Assembly: GCA_013399895.1 (NCBI GenBank)
Contig: VXBA01004876.1
Location: forward strand, 155,094 to 219,093
Direction: 5' to 3'
Length of the DNA: 64,000 nucleotides
DNA from: Serilophus lunatus
Taxonomy: Eukaryota; Chordata; Aves; Passeriformes; Eurylaimidae
In this document: piece after piece, positions 24,601 to 37,936 of the stretch
Layout: the number at the start of each line of letters is the position of its first letter
How positions within the stretch are numbered: position 1 is the first letter of the stretch
Translations under genes and position numbers: made by a program
The notes under the pieces: generated by a model
Told to the model about the DNA's origin: nothing
The model's database searches: none
What the model saw: the letters and a program-made list of their open reading frames with translations, nothing else

Positions 24601-27600
24601 TGCCAAGTTCAGCCTTGCAGAAAGCGCCAGCCTGGGGGGTGGCAGAGAAATGTCACTGGAGTTGTTGCTGGTGGTGTCTGTGCTCCAGCACGTGCTCGAC
24701 AGCCAGAACTGAAACGGGGATCAAAGTGTTGGTTTGTTTAAAGGCTTTGTATTCCTGGCAGCCCTTATTGGGGCTGGTGTTGCAGGAATTACTGACTTCA
24801 GTGGCCCATGAGTTTTAAATCAATGTGAGCTCTGCCTCCTGTAGTGAAAGATCTTCCTGGGTGTAATTATGCTTTAGGTAATTGGGAGGGGAACTGCACC
24901 TACTCTAAGGAGGAAACAAGTGCCTTCATCTGCTCTTGGTTGGGTGTGTTACTTCCACCACTCCTCCTTGACTGTGAGATGACCATGAGGGTGCTAAATA
25001 TAAATGTCATTAGGAGCTCTGAGTTACCCAGTCCTTCTTGCTTGGGGGTAACTCATTTCCATTCCCCTTGAGGCAGGAGATGGGCAGTGGGTGATGCTGC
25101 GTGATGAAACAGCACTGCAGGTCCTGTCTGTAGGTGTTTGAGCTTGGATTCTCTTTCAAGTTCTCATATACCCTTCTTCCCAGTGCAGCACTTGGTAATG
25201 AATGCAGTGCCTCTTCCATAAAGCCTTGGAAACACTTGGGTGATTAGAGAAAACAGACGTGAGCAGACCAACCAGAACCCACTCTTGCTTTCCCTTGGAG
25301 CACATTCACCTCGGCAGAAACTCGGGGTAGAGGCAGTCCCTTTTTCTGAGCTCATATAAGGCATGGTGATAAAGGTGCTTGGGAGTTTGCAGCCTTCATT
25401 TCAAAATAGCAAGTTTATGTATATGTACACACACAGAGTGAGTATTGTGGATGGTAATTTGTCTGGGATTGGGGGCACTTCTTGTAAAACATGAACATCT
25501 GCAAAAAGCAAAAAGAGGAGGCAAGGAAAAACCCTGTTAATTCATGGTATTTGATAGAGGAAATAATGTTATTAATGGTTCAAATATATCCAAAGGGGTT
25601 TGAAAATCCTGCTTGCTCCTCTTTGCTGAGGGCAAGGCTTTTTCCCGTGTAGGAGTGCCTGGAGCACTCTCCCTGTGTAGCCTGGGCTTTCCCTTTCAGT
25701 GGTGTGTGAGGAGCTGTCCCTGTGCTTTTGTAAGCATGACTAATCTTGCGATTTGAGCTGCTGCTTCCTGAAGGAGAAACCTCTTAAAGATGAGATTGAA
25801 TTCAGTTCTGCAGCATCCAGTTCTTCCAGTGTATAAAAGAGTTTTTGATTTCTTATGGCAGCTGGTCATCCAAATACTTGTCTCTAATGATTAATTAATT
25901 TTGAGTGAGTTTTCAACTGTGGGATCAGAACAGAATTTAAGCCTCTGGAGTTTTCAGGAATACTAAGCTTGATATAATTCTTCAGTTAAGGTGCTCTAAA
26001 CCAAAATGGCCCTGGTTTGGTTTACCTTTCTTATTTGTGCCCCCATGTAGAAACCCCTTGGTTAATTTTTTCCCCCCAGTCATCCTACTCTGAGTGTTGG
26101 AGGTTTTACTGGAATATACTTGTGGAGTTGAATGCTGACTTGCTCAGCAATCCTGGACACTGGGGGGTCTATAGAGACATTGCATTGTCTGTTAGCAGCT
26201 TAATTGATGGCTGGGCTTTGAATCAAAAGGAAATCTGCATACAATTTTTCTTTAGCCTGAAATGACTCATGTGCTTTAGGTAGTGCAAGTTCTGGAGTAT
26301 TAATTGCCACACCTTCCCAAGGCTCCCCCATCCTTGTAAGCCCTTTATCCCATTCCCTGATGTGGGAGAGGGAGGTGGGAAGCTAATGAGGCTTTATAAT
26401 CAAGGAAGGGAGTGTCTGGCCTTCTGTGACTTGCAGCACTGCCTGTCCCTGAAGAGGCTTTACTGGGGACCAAGTCTGACTGGATCCAGTTGTTCCTGGT
26501 GTTGCTGAGGCCGTGCAGCAGCAAACTGCTGCTGATGGATGTTGTGGCTGCAGCCAAAGGGAGCAGAGGAACCAGGGGGTGGCTGCTGAGAAGGTGCCTA
26601 CAGGGCGACAAGCAATATTTAGCCTGGATGTCACCCTGCTGCTTTCTTTCCTTTTGGGTCTCACCTTCTGTGTTTCTTGGGTTTGAGGGAACGTTAACCA
26701 GGATTTCCACTTCATTTCTCTGTAAGGAAATCCTCCTGGATGGGTTTGGGCCCTCTGAAGGGTTTATTCCATGTAGGTTGCTGCAGAAGTCAGTGGTACA
26801 TTCCTGTGCTCAGGTGTGAGGCTGGGAGCCAGAGTCAGCTTCAGCTTCTAGTGATGGTTATTTGGCAAGTCCTGGAGTGACACTTCCATGGGAATACTTT
26901 GGCAAGTGGGAAACACTCCTGTTGGTAGCTGCACACAGCAAAATGTGCACCGGGTTGTTTGCCATGTGCACATTTCAATAGCTCTCAAACCTTTGAATCT
27001 ATTTATTTCACCATAACAGCAGGAACAGAAACCTCCTGTGTGAGCTGGGCCGGGGGCCTTAATTTTGGCAGTTTCTCTCTAGCTGTGCCAAATAGCTGCT
27101 GCACTGGGTAAATCTTGGCTTCCCTGTACTGTGACAAGGGTTGTCTTTGCTGTATGGAAAATGGATGTCAGTCACCTTCAGGGGCTGAGGTGGGTCAGTC
27201 CAGCTCTGGTGTGGTCTTTTCATAAGCAAAGACTTGCCAAGGAGTGGTTTTGGCAGCAGGTGGATAGGTAGGATGACATTACACCTGCCAGGCCAGTGCT
27301 GTGTCCCTCTGAGGATCTGTCCATCCCTTGAGGGCTGGAGTTCTGGAGGAGGGTTCCAGTTTTGGGAGGAGGCTGCTCTGGGTGACATGTGCTCGTCTCC
27401 CAGCCCATCATGGATGTTCTTGTTAATCAGTGATGATGTTCCATGGCCTGTTCCTGTGGCCTTCTAGTTTCTGTTGACATTGTAACCTAGCCTGAATTTA
27501 CTTAATCTTAAAAAAATCTTAATGTTGATACGCTTGCACCTTCTCAGTGGGGTAGAAACATCCTTGCAACCTTAGGGCTGCCAGGTGGGTGGACAGTGTC

Positions 27601-29611
27601 CTGTGAAGTCAGGGAATAAGCCCTTGTGTCTGTCTGGCTTGTTTAGACTGACACAGCTCCTGTCAACACTGAGGAGCAGGAAAGCCTCTGGTTTGGTGCC
27701 AGTTCTGAATTCAGATAAATGGTTCTGTCGAGGAAGAGGTTTTAAGGGGAGAAAGGTGGTCAATATTTCTGGTAGAACTCTATACAAGTTGTCATGAATT
27801 TTGATACCTTAAAAGTCAGAGTCAGTCATGCAGCACTGCTTTAATTGGAAGTGGTGAGGGATCGTGAGTGTTGCCCGAGGTGAGAGTTGGCACCTTAATG
27901 ATGCTCCAAAATCAACAGCAAATATCTTTGACCTTTAAAGGAAGACTCAGAATTGATACTTGGAGCTCCCCTGGAATTGCACCTTCCACCAGCTGCCTTG
28001 GGAGCCTCGGTGTGATCCACCAGGTCAGGGTATTTCCAGGAACATGCAGAAATAACTGTGTGATTACACCTTTTTTAATTTTTGGCTTGGCAGCTCTGTT
28101 CCTTGAAGGGCTTGTTTAGGCCGTGTCAGAGCAGCATTGCTTGAGCTCAGTGTCTTGGCACATGTGTGAGTGTGGCTTTGGCCCATCAGCGCAGAAGAAA
28201 CCTGTGTGAAACCCCTACCCTTTTTCTCAGATGGAACTCTATGATCTCTTGACATTTTCATTTCTGTGGCTGCTTGGCAAATGCCCTAATCCACGGTTGC
28301 TTTTACTTTCCCTTTGGATATTGTGCTAGACTGTAACTCCTTGTTCAGACTGTAGTCACTGTTGCCACCATATCCTTACTCTCTTGATCATAGAGCAGGG
28401 GTGAGCATTTTGGGAAGAAAGTGTTTATCTTTGCCAGAGAGAACACTTTATTTCCTTCCCCTCTGTGTAATTGTTGTCTTGTGTGTTCCTGAGTGGTGGC
28501 AGCTTTTTCTGTTGCTTTTGTTACTTATTCCTCCCCTCATATGGAGGTATTCCCCAAATCAGACTTAAGTTCCAAAGCTTGGAACATTGAGGTAAGCGGT
28601 GGGCAGGCTTTCCCAAAAAGAGAGGAACACTCTTATTGCTCTTGTGTGCTCACAGTGAGTAACTTTATTCTCTTACCCTGGAGAAAGAAAGGAATTTTGT
28701 TCATCTTTTTCTAAATTGAGCATACACCAGAAGTTTCTCCAAATATGGATTATTTTTTAGTTTTATAACCTAACAGGATGCTGAAGTTGCTTTTGCCTTC
28801 CATGCACAGATTAAAAGGGTGGGAAAGGCTTTTTGCATTCCTTGGGCTTTGCCCGGTCGTTCTGCTGTGGAATTTTTTTTGCTCAGAAGGCTTAAGATGA
28901 GCCACATTTCAGGGGATGGATGGTGATACTTCAGTCTCTGCACTTCTGGCTAACAGGAGGGACGGCTCCTATCCTTGGGAAGCTTGTCTTCTTCCTGCAG
29001 GGAAAGGGTGGGGGTGAGATGAGAAGCAATATTGTCCAAGGTCGTGTTTATTGCTGGGTGGAATCGGTGGAAAGTCTGAGGCTTTGCAGAGGAATTGAAT
29101 CGCTAACCCTCTGCATGTTTAAATCAATGCGGGCAGAATTCGCTAGAAGAGCATTGAGGAACTGTTTCTTCACCTGTGTTTCCTTTGGTGCATGTCTAGA
29201 GAGTGCCTCTTTCATCCCTTAAGCTGCTTTCGTGTCTCTCTACTGATTTGTACTGTGCTTTCTTGTGGCTTTTGAGTTCTTGCACAGTACTGCATGTAAC
29301 AGGTATTTTTAGCCAAGCTTCCTAATTTTACAAAACTTGGCTTAAAATCATCTAGTAAAAGATGGAGGGAGAGAACTCGAGAGCAAGAAATGTTGGTTGT
29401 TTGGATAATGTATCTGTGAGAAGATCTGATGAATAATGCACTGTGCTGGCAGGAGTTTTGGAGGCTTGCTGTGGTTCTGGGAGTGCCACAGGTTGTGCAA
29501 GTAGTAGTAGATGTAGATACTATTGCCCTGTACCTGTTGTTGCATCAGCAAATGTGAACAGAAATGAAGATACCGTGGCACTGCTGAATGTGCAGGAGGG
29601 ATTTAGTGGGG

Positions 29612-29711
29612 TCACAGAATCCCTGAGGCTGGAAAACCCCTCCAAAGTCCCCCCTGTGCCCCATCCCTGAGTGCCACGGCCAGTCCTTCCTGGGGCACCT
29701 CCAGCACAGGG
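29612..29711 (-). mobile_element. CR1 LINE fragment, about 100 bp, antisense
   Basis: The plus strand reads TCACAGAATCCCTGAGGCTG and then TGCCCCATCCCTGAGTGCCA and CCTTCCTGGGGCACCTCCAG, the reverse complement of the CR1 3' end. Its core (ATGGGGCACAGGGGGG-type sequence on the minus strand) is almost the same as the plus-strand copy at 5770-6070, so both derive from one subfamily. Only the 3' tip is kept. Confidence 0.85.
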
Positions 29712-32700
29712 GACAAAAGCACCAAAAGTAGTATTTGCCAAGAATTGCCTAAAAACTCGCTCTGCATTTGTATAAAAACCCCAGCGGTGCAGATTTGGGA
29801 CGTAGCACGAGACTTTGTTATTGCAGTTATTCTCGTCATTGAGTTGCACCCTGAAAGCCTTGAGTTGTGGTGTTGGGATGGTGAGGAAGAAATAACAGAG
29901 TATTAGCTCACAGTATACTGTTAAAGGTTTGTTGTGACACTTGACTGTGTAGCAACTAGAGATTTTAATGTCTCTAGTCCCTCTGCAGGGCTTTGCAGCA
30001 ACCCATCAGTTACTGGCCTCCTGCTTTCCCAGCTGGTAAGGAACCGGTCGGCACCCTGGAGAGAAAAAGTGTAAAAACTTGCTTTTTCATCCTCTCTGCT
30101 GCTTTGAAGCAAGTGTGCACTGGCAGAATCCTCCTGGGAACAAATCTAGATGTGATCTGTTACTCTTGAGAGACAAGAAGAAAGTGGGGTTTTTTTATGT
30201 AGGGGGGAAAAAAAAAGTGTAATTAGCAGGATCCTGGATGCTTGAATTGTTTTGAAATAAATAAACTGCACTGGCAAATGCAGGTCAGTTGAGGTACCAA
30301 GCCTGCCTGAAATGGAGACATGGAGCTGCTGGAATTTGAGAGGGAAAAGGGGGGGAGGGGACTTGTTTTTCATGGTGTTGCCCTAAAATCATGGGATTTA
30401 GCAAATCTGAATGTTGATGTCATGTTATTGTTCTTTAACACTTTGGACTATGTGCTGCTGCCCCAAACAGCTGAGGCTCTAAAGGGTCGTTTAAAGGAAA
30501 AAGGATTTGGAGATTCTACCGTGAAATTAGGAAGAAATGAGTAACCTGAGCATTACTTATCAAAAACCTTGAGTCCCGTTATAAAGGCATCGCTGTATCT
30601 TTCAATTTCAGTGATACTGGATGGTGCTGAACCAGACAGAAAGCTGCTTGCTGGCCCTGTCCTTCCTGTGGTGTCAGGAACCTGGCAAAAGCCCCGTGCT
30701 CTTGTTGGTGTCTCAGCCTGTTTCACACAGTGTTGTGCAGGCAGTGTTGTAGCTGTGTGCCATAAATGCTGCTAAACACGTTATATTCTTGGCTCTGTGT
30801 GGCTGGAGAAAACCTCTCTGGAAGTCTTAGCTCACTGCAATCGTGCTGCTGGAAGTCTGCCCTGCTCTGCTTTGGCTGTTTCTCCTGGATGTCCGAGTAG
30901 GAAATACTTGGTGTTGGATGTGGAGTTGAAAAAGGAGAGGTGGTCAGTGGGTTGCAGAGGATTCCTCGGTGGGCTGCTCGGGCTGTTTGCTTGTCCCTCC
31001 CATCAGCACAGCAGTGGCACGGTGCCTTTGCAGCAATTTTAGCAGGAAGAGGGGGGTGCAAGTGCAGAGGGAAGCAATTCCAGCCCTGCTGCCCTTGTCC
31101 TTGGGCACGCCGAGGTGGTGGGAGGGAGCAGAGGTCAAGCTATTTATTTCGCGTGCTAGAGCTGTTAAATGCCGGTGCTGACTAATGTTGAGCTGCTGAA
31201 AACACCCTGCAGTAATCCCGTCTCCCCTGAGCGTGTGGGGCAGCCAGCAGGGAACAGCAGCAGCTGCAACTCTGCGTGCTCCTGGCTCTGGAGTCCTTTG
31301 GAGGAGTGTTGTCCCCCTGCCCATGGAAAAAAATCTTCTGCTTTCTCTTCCTACAGCCAGAATTTATAATGCCCTGCAGATTTATTAGCAGGCAAAGATT
31401 TCTTTTAGACTGGGGTACATAGAACTGGGCTTAGTAAAACCCAGTTCTGCCAGCAGTGGGATGAGAGTTGGAAAAGACCTCTGAGATTGCTGTGCTCTGC
31501 TTTCCAAGACTTAGGCTATCGTATTTTTTTCCATGATGACTTGCATAGTAAGTTGGGGTTTTTTTGCATGTCATTAATTATGAATGCTGATAGTAATGAT
31601 GCTGAAGTAAAATTAAGATTTACTGGGAGTCCGCTCTCCAAAGCCGGGGTTGCTTTGAGTTGGAAGAGCTGTTTTTGTGGGGTCTGTGTGTGTGAGGGGG
31701 TGCTTTCCAAGGCGACCTGGCTTTGAATCTCCCTTCACAGAAGTGCAGAGGCTTTCTGCATTATTTATTGAAGAAAATGCGTAATCAGGCCTGTTTTTCT
31801 ATTTCTGTCTTAAAGCACCAACACTGCCACAGTAAAGGTAACCTTCCAGAGCCCCAAATGCAAAAGGCAATGCTAGGACTGTTGGCAAACCTGTTTTCTG
31901 CGGTTTGTTACAGGCAGTTTATTTCTCTAAACAAAACACAGAAATATTTCTGTCTCTTAAAACGTGAGTTTCATACTTCAGTGGCTGCAGTGGAAATGAT
32001 TGAGGTGTGGCACAACTCTCCTCCTTCAAGCCCTCCCACTGTTGCTGCCTGTCATCTGATCTGTGCATTCCTTAATTTACAAGGCTGTAAATTAAGTTTA
32101 CCTTGGAATAGATAAGCATGGGATGTATTTTGTGAAGCTGTGTTGGAATTGACTGCAGCTTGAAGCTGCAGGCTCTTCAGGACAGGGTTTTTGAGCCTGT
32201 CCAGCCTGGAATGCAGTGGGTCTGATAACACACCCTGGGTGCCATGAGAGGAGATGGAAGGACTTGCTTCTTTATAAGCTGCTTAGATAAGAGACAAAGC
32301 TGACGGGATAAGTGCCACCTCTGTGTTTTGCCATATGCTGCTACTCTGCAGTGTTATTTGCTACTGGCACTTACTGTGTAAGAGTTAAAAAAAAAATCCC
32401 TTAAAAAGGCTGTCTCTGGAGAAGGATCTTCCAACTTGGAAGGAGGTGAGACAAAGAGGAGCCCTTGCAGGGGGAGAAGCTGGCTGTATTAGGAGGTAAA
32501 ATATGTTAAAAGAGAAATTATTTGACTGGGCAGGCAGCTGCCAAGCATCAAAATTTGGCTTCTGGTGTCTGTGACCTTATAGGAGCGTGTCTTGGACTGT
32601 GGCTGCCTCTCTTCTGTGCTAGGAATGTGCTTCAGGAGTGATGGGTGAGTCACTCTGGAAACTGGGAATGCCCTCTGATGGCATCTCTTTGTCCCGGCCC

Positions 32701-34327
32701 TAGAGAGTTTTCCTCTTGGCTCTCAGCATTCAGCCGAACCCCAGGGAGCTGAAGGATATCATATGGAAAGGGCTTGGATGGTTTTCTGAGCTCTAATGAA
32801 GAGAAAACTGAAATTGCAGGTTTGCTGACACTGCCTCATAATGTGAGACCGTTAGAGGGATCAGAAGAAGAGCTTTTGCTCACATAATGCCACATCCTGC
32901 CCGGGAGCAAATTGCAGTATCCCAGGGGCTCTCCAACTGCCTGTAGTGGATCCACACACTGAGTGTGAAGGTGTGGATCCCTCCTGTCCCAAGGCTGATG
33001 GCAAGAAGGGGGAATAGCCTTTGCTCTTCCAGGGCTGCTTCCTGCCCCAAATATAAAAGTATGTGTACACTCATCTCTTGGATGTCACAGGTGTTATTAA
33101 AACAGGGAAACAAGTTGACTAGAGATTGTTGTTCAGCTGTTCTTGTCATCTTGGGTTGGGCCTGGAGGCAGAGAGTGCTTGGAGCTGTTGGAAATGCAGA
33201 CAAGCACTCTTTAAATTCATCAGGAAGTGTATATCAGAACATTTATTGCCATAAATTAATTCCCACTGTCCTTTCAGAGGCCTTTTATACATCACTGGTG
33301 GAAGCAAGACAGTGGCTGTGTTCTGGCTGGCAGGTTTAACTGCTGAATTATTCACTCCCTTCTCAAAAAAATATTCAGGATAGGGTGATCTAAAACCCTT
33401 TAGCTCTAGGGCACAGTCATGCAGCGTGTGGGTGTTCTTATTTTCCATGTATTTTAATAAGTGTTGAGAAGGTGTTTGTCAGGGTTGAAGGGCATCTCCA
33501 CCAAATCCAGTCCAATCTCTTGATCTCTCTAGAGGTCACTTGACACGGGAAGGTTTTCCTTTTGCTCTGACAGCCACGTAAGAAGTGGTGGGTTCCCTTA
33601 TGAAGGAGCAAAGAATTGGGAGCCATGGGATGCTGGGTCTCCACAGAGCTTCTGCTGGCTCAGGTATAACTGCCCAATTTGTGGGAGTTGTGGTAACAAG
33701 TAAATGACATAAGAATCATTCTTACACTGTCTCTCTTGAGTATTTTCTTTGTGCTAATAGAAGAAATAAAAGCTGTTGCTTTACTGTCTCGCTTGAAAGT
33801 TCACATTATTGTAGCAGCTGAAAAAAGCCATGAAAGGAGGATTTAATTTTTTTGTAGGAGAACTGGAGATGTTCCTGCATTGTAGCCAGCATGATGGGAT
33901 CACTGTATGTTGTAAAGTTGCCCTACATAAGTGCATGAAAAGAGAGCTTTATTTTCTGAGAGTCATCCCTTGGGAAATATGACTGTACCATGTTATTCAA
34001 ACACACTGTTAAAACTGTCTGCAAACCCACACCAGAATAATTCAGTGTCTGTTCCTCTGTTTTCCCTTCTGCACAGCTTGCTTTATAAACATCTCCAAAG
34101 CCATTGTTGGGGCACTGCTGTGTCCCCAAGTCCACGGGGTTGGTCTGAGGAGTCAGAGGTCCCAGGAATAGCTCCAGGAGGCTGCCAGGGAAGCAGTGGG
34201 AAGTGCTGGCACAGCCTGCACGCAGCAGCTCTAGTGGAAACCACTTCTGGGGGCTGTCATCGTGTGTGCAAGTCATTCAGAGCACATGATGGGGGAGGCG
34301 TGTCTCGTCCTGGAAAGATAACAGTGC
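29712..34327. other. Unique sequence with a weak CR1 scrap
   Basis: Apart from a faint CR1-like piece at 31463-31489, no repeat is recognised. An exon-like pair of sites (acceptor CCCTCTGCAG ending at 29988, donor GTAAGG at 30036) encloses 47 bases that are open in the right phase but encode nothing recognisable. A small CpG-containing patch lies near 31060-31190. A second exon-like pair (TGTGCTAG ending near 32620 and GTGAGT shortly after) would give a 22-base exon, probably chance. Confidence 0.55.
31463..31489 (-). mobile_element. Possible CR1 scrap
   Basis: The plus strand has GAGTTGGAAAAGACCTCTGA, which matches the conserved GGTTGGAAAAGACCTC stretch near the CR1 3' end in antisense orientation. 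It is too short for a firm call and no octamer end is preserved. Confidence 0.35.
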
Positions 34328-34694
34328 CGTGGTGTGGATGTACACAGGAGAAAAGCTTAAAGCTCATCTTGTTTCACCCCCCCAGGGACACCTCCCACCG
34401 TCCCAGGGGGCTCCAGCCTGGCCTTGGACACTCCCAGGGATGGGGCAGCCACAGCTTCTCTGGGCACCCTGTGCCAGGGTCTGCCCACCCTCCCAGGGAA
34501 CAATTCCTCCCCACTATCCCTCTGGCAGTGGGGAAGCCATTCCCTGTGTCCTGTCACTCCAGGCTCTTGTCCCCAGCCCCTCTCCAGCTCTTTTGTAGCC
34601 CTTTAAGCCCTGGAAGGGGCTCTAATGTCTCCCTGGAGCCCTCTCTTCTCCAAGAGGGACTAAATAACCCCAACTCTTTTAGGCTGAGGTCTTG
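34328..34694 (-). mobile_element. CR1 LINE fragment, about 365 bp, antisense, 3' tip degraded
   Basis: From about 34370 the plus strand follows antisense CR1: AAAGCTCATCTTGTTTCACC, AGGGACACCTCCCACCGTCC, GATGGGGCAGCCACAGCTTC, then GTCCTGTCACTCCAGGCTC and TAATGTCTCCCTGGAGCCCT. It ends near AACCCCAACTC. The 3' tip (about 34328-34370) is recognisable but diverged, and the octamer repeat is lost. The 257-codon plus-strand frame at 33931-34704 runs across this copy and is therefore not a gene. Confidence 0.9.
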
Positions 34695-37600
34695 CAGTTG
34701 CTGACAGCAGCTGGCGTTAATGTGTGTGAAATGCCTCTGGGGTTGACTTGCATGAACGTTGGGAAGTCAAACTAAAGAACCTCCTGCAAAAGGCACTTGG
34801 GTATTTATAGATGGGCTCTCTGTAGTCATGGATATATAAAACAAGTGAAATCAAGCTTTATAGCCATGGTGTCCAAGTAAACTGAGCTCACAATTTCATT
34901 AAGAAGAATGTTTCATTGTGTGGAATGTTTGGCCATGTGGATATTTAGAAATAGACTCTCTTGTAAATATTTCCAGAGAAATCCAGGCTCTTGTTCTTTC
35001 CTCTTAGCCCTATCACAGAATGCTGTGTTGTTTTCCACAGCTATTGATTGAAATATTTTGGTATCTTTGCTACTCCACTTAAAGCCATAGTAAAAAGATG
35101 CTGGAAAAATTGCTTAAAAAAGCAGCTTGTTCCTTGGTTTGTTTTTTTTTTTCCTCCTGAGCTGCCTACTCAAGAAAATTCCACATCAGAGCTGTAGCAG
35201 GCTTGGATTTGATTGAAGGAGTAGTGGCAGTTCCAGGGAATATTTAGTCACTGTCTCAGGAGATGTGAAAAGGCTGGAGGTCTCTAATTCTCAGAGATAC
35301 ACTGTGGTCATCTTGTTCCTGTTGTCCTGCTTGCTAGACCTTTGACCAGGTGGTTCCTTGGGAGTTATTTTTAAGACAGAAAAATCCTGGACTTTTTTTT
35401 GAGCAGATTTGTGAATTCTGCTGCTCTGTTGTGGCTGAGGTGGCTGCACTTGCACGGGAAGGTGATGTAACCCCTCCTGCTCTTCATTGCTCAGTGTGAT
35501 GGTGGCACTTAAATACACTCACTCAGGTAAATAAAATCCTGAAGGTGGCTCTGAGTATGCTGGAAGTAAATGCCTGCATTCCCTCTGCCCCTTCCCATGA
35601 GGGTATTCATGTTGCATTTTAGATGCTTTCCTGGAGAAGAGTGAAACATTTAAGTAGTGAAATGGCTCGAGAAACCTTGATTACTCTCATGTGTGAAGCT
35701 GGTTTTGCTGGAGGATTAGCCCTGGCTGCCCCTCGTGGCAGCAGGCATTCCCTGTTTCACTGTAGGGATACGTGATGTCCAGAGTCTCAAGCATCACAGG
35801 AATGAACTGGTGAGATTCACTGGGGCTTTCTTGTCACAGCCTTCATGTGTTCAGTGCCTATTGCTTTGGAAAAGGTGTTTACTTCTGCATTTTATTATGG
35901 AAAAAAATAGCTTTACTATTAGAAGTGATGCCTTCGTGCATCTTCTGGCTGACATTAAGGAACTGAGGTTAATTAAGCCTCGCACCAGGGAGGAAGACAA
36001 ATTCTGAGACTGCTTCTTGTCTGAATTATAGATGTCCTGATGAGATAATAAAACAGTGCCAGTTTCTGGTACAATAAAGCTGGGAAGTCATGTGGTGTAA
36101 AAATAGCCACAGGAGATGGGAACAAAGAGGAGATGTCCATCCTGCCTGAGCTGGGAGCTGAGCACAAACCTGCAAGATATAAATGGGTTGGTTGGGTTGG
36201 GTTGGTTTTTAGCCCTTTGTTGTGGTTGAAATCTTTCTCCAGTGGCATTATGAGTTCAGCTGTACTCTGCAAAGGAAAAGGCTTTTCTTCCACTGCTGGT
36301 GGAGAACATTGGTCTCATCTCAGTGTGGCTGTGGGAGAAGGAGCAGCACAGCCTTGAGGTATGTTACCTGCTGCATGAGAGGGGTAGGGTGGGTGTCCTG
36401 GGATCTCTTTTTCACCCCCATACTTCTGCCTGCATGTCATTCCCAAAAATCTGTAACTTCAGGATAAAAAGAGGTGCAAAACTGTGCTGTGTAATTGCTA
36501 ACAGAGGCAATTACAGCAGGAGTGCTGTGTGCCCGGGGTAATGAATGTGGGTTTTCCTCTGCCTGAGACTGGACATGAAATCCAGTATGTTGTGCCAGGC
36601 AGGCTGTGGAAACACCTCTGAGGGTGGAAGGGGGAGCTCTGTGAGGTTAATAAACAGTGCCATGCTGCAGGTTCTGTGCCTGTGTTTGCTAAGCTGAAGG
36701 CTGGTGGGGACTGAGCCTGTTCAGTATTGACGTACATTTTCTAAATGTGTACCAGAATTAGTAGGTGAAAAGGCAGGGGATTCTTTAAATCAATTTCTGC
36801 ACAGAAGTGCTGCTGAGAAAACGAGGAAGACAGCGTTTTATGAGATGCCAGAGAGGGCTGTAGCTTGTGTTTCCCCTTTTCCCACATCTGCAGACTGGAA
36901 CATCGTGTCCCGAGGCTCCGGAGTCTCTCCCTTAACAAGGAACAGAGGGGGGCTGTGTTTTCATTCACAGGTCGGGTAGGACTGAGTATTTTGAGAGCTT
37001 CAATAAAACCTTTTCATTTGATTGCTCTGCAAATCAGTCTATTTTTGTCTGCTCCTCCAAGCCCATGAATGCAAGCATGGCTCACTGCCAGCTGGGGGGA
37101 GTGGCACTGGGAGCACACGGCCAGCAGTGGATCTCTCTACGTGCTTTAAAGCTCGATGGTGCTGCTCCTGTGAACCTGTCAGAGCAGGGAAAACAGCTTG
37201 TAAGCCAAGCTTAGAGCTGGGGAGATTTATATATATAGTGTTGCTCAGAGAGATTTAACATCTAATGTCTCTGGCAGTGGTTTGCTGCACGTCACGCAAC
37301 CTTTGGAGTCAAATGCTTGAGTTTTCCCCTCTCCTTGCACGCTGTTCATGTCCCTCTGGCTCAGGTGAGGGGTGTTGTGGCACATGTGGTGCCCCAGCTG
37401 CAAGCTGGTGTCTTTAGGGAAATCATACAGCAGAGCCTTGGAGGCAGAGCGAGGGCAGGAGTGCGTTTACTTTTCCTCTGATTCAAAGACACAAATTATC
37501 TCATCGTGGACCATGTGCATTTTTCCTACACATTGATGATGTGAATATGAATCTTCCACTCTTCACAGCAGTGACACATTAAAGAGACACATAATTTCTT

Positions 37601-37783
37601 GTGAAGAATAAAGTCTTCTGCTTTCTTCCTGTCTCCCCAGTAATTTTTTGTGTGCAGTATCCAAAATGTAGCCGATGTTCACCCATTTATTGGGGTCCTG
37701 CTGCCATTCTCCCCACATGTTTTATTGCCCACATTTTTCTTGGTTTGCTCAGGAAGAGATGTTAATTGTGGTCAGTTGATTGA
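34695..37783. other. Unique sequence with a (GGTTG)n tract
   Basis: No gene is recognised. A short (GGTTG)n-type microsatellite lies at 36185-36206 and a TATATATA run near 37229-37237. An exon-like segment at 35766-35809 (acceptor TTTCACTGTAG, donor GTGAGA) is open in phase 1 but unrecognisable. Several AATAAA motifs occur without supporting context. Confidence 0.55.
36185..36206. repeat. (GGTTG)n imperfect microsatellite
   Basis: About four GGTTG/GGGTTG units occur in tandem before a T run. It is not telomeric (TTAGGG) sequence, although superficially similar. Confidence 0.8.
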
Positions 37784-37936
37784 TTGCCCAGAGAAGCTGT
37801 GGCTGCCCCATCCCTGGGAGTGTCCAAGGCCAGGCTGGAGCCCCCTGGGACAGTGGGAGGTGTCCCTGCCCTGGGCAGAGGGTTGGAGCAAAATGAGCTG
37901 TAAGATCCCTCCCAACCCAAACCATTTTGTGATTCT
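37784..37936 (+). mobile_element. CR1 LINE fragment, about 150 bp, sense
   Basis: The copy starts at ATTGCCCAGAGAAGCTGTGG, continues GGCTGCCCCATCCCTGGGAG and CCCTGGGACAGTGGGAGGTG, and ends CCCAACCCAAACCATTTTG followed by TGATTC, the CR1 3' terminus. It is a strongly 5'-truncated insertion. The core is close to the inverted copies at 13.7 and 34.3 kb and the direct copies at 55.6 and 57.8 kb. Confidence 0.93.

Larger units (their letters stand above)
16313..29611. other. Long unique intron-like stretch
   Basis: I see no CR1 body, RNA gene or supported exon in these 13 kb. The long plus-strand frame at 22198-22890 (230 codons) has no domain, no splice context and a composition typical of chance frames. 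A single N lies at 19480. A perfect inverted repeat (AAATGTAA-A-TTACATTT) is at 21642-21658. Several donor-like GTAAG/GTGAG sites exist (for example 28592 after CATTGAG), but their upstream frames are unrecognisable. If the signal-peptide exon is real, this is part of its following intron. Confidence 0.6.

Noticed and set aside
27800..27880. Segment before a strong GAG/GTGAGA donor
   Set aside because: All three frames contain stops between the nearest acceptor-like site and the donor.
33480..33530. Weak CR1-like similarity (GGTTGAAGGGCATCTCCACC)
   Set aside because: The match is short and gapped and no CR1 end is present; not enough to call a repeat.
33931..34704. 257-codon plus-strand open frame
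   Set aside because: Its second half lies across an antisense CR1 fragment (34328-34694) and its first half has no recognisable domain.
36185..36206. Telomere-like GGGTTGG repeats
   Set aside because: Units are GGTTG/GGGTTG and not TTAGGG, and there are only a few; an ordinary microsatellite.
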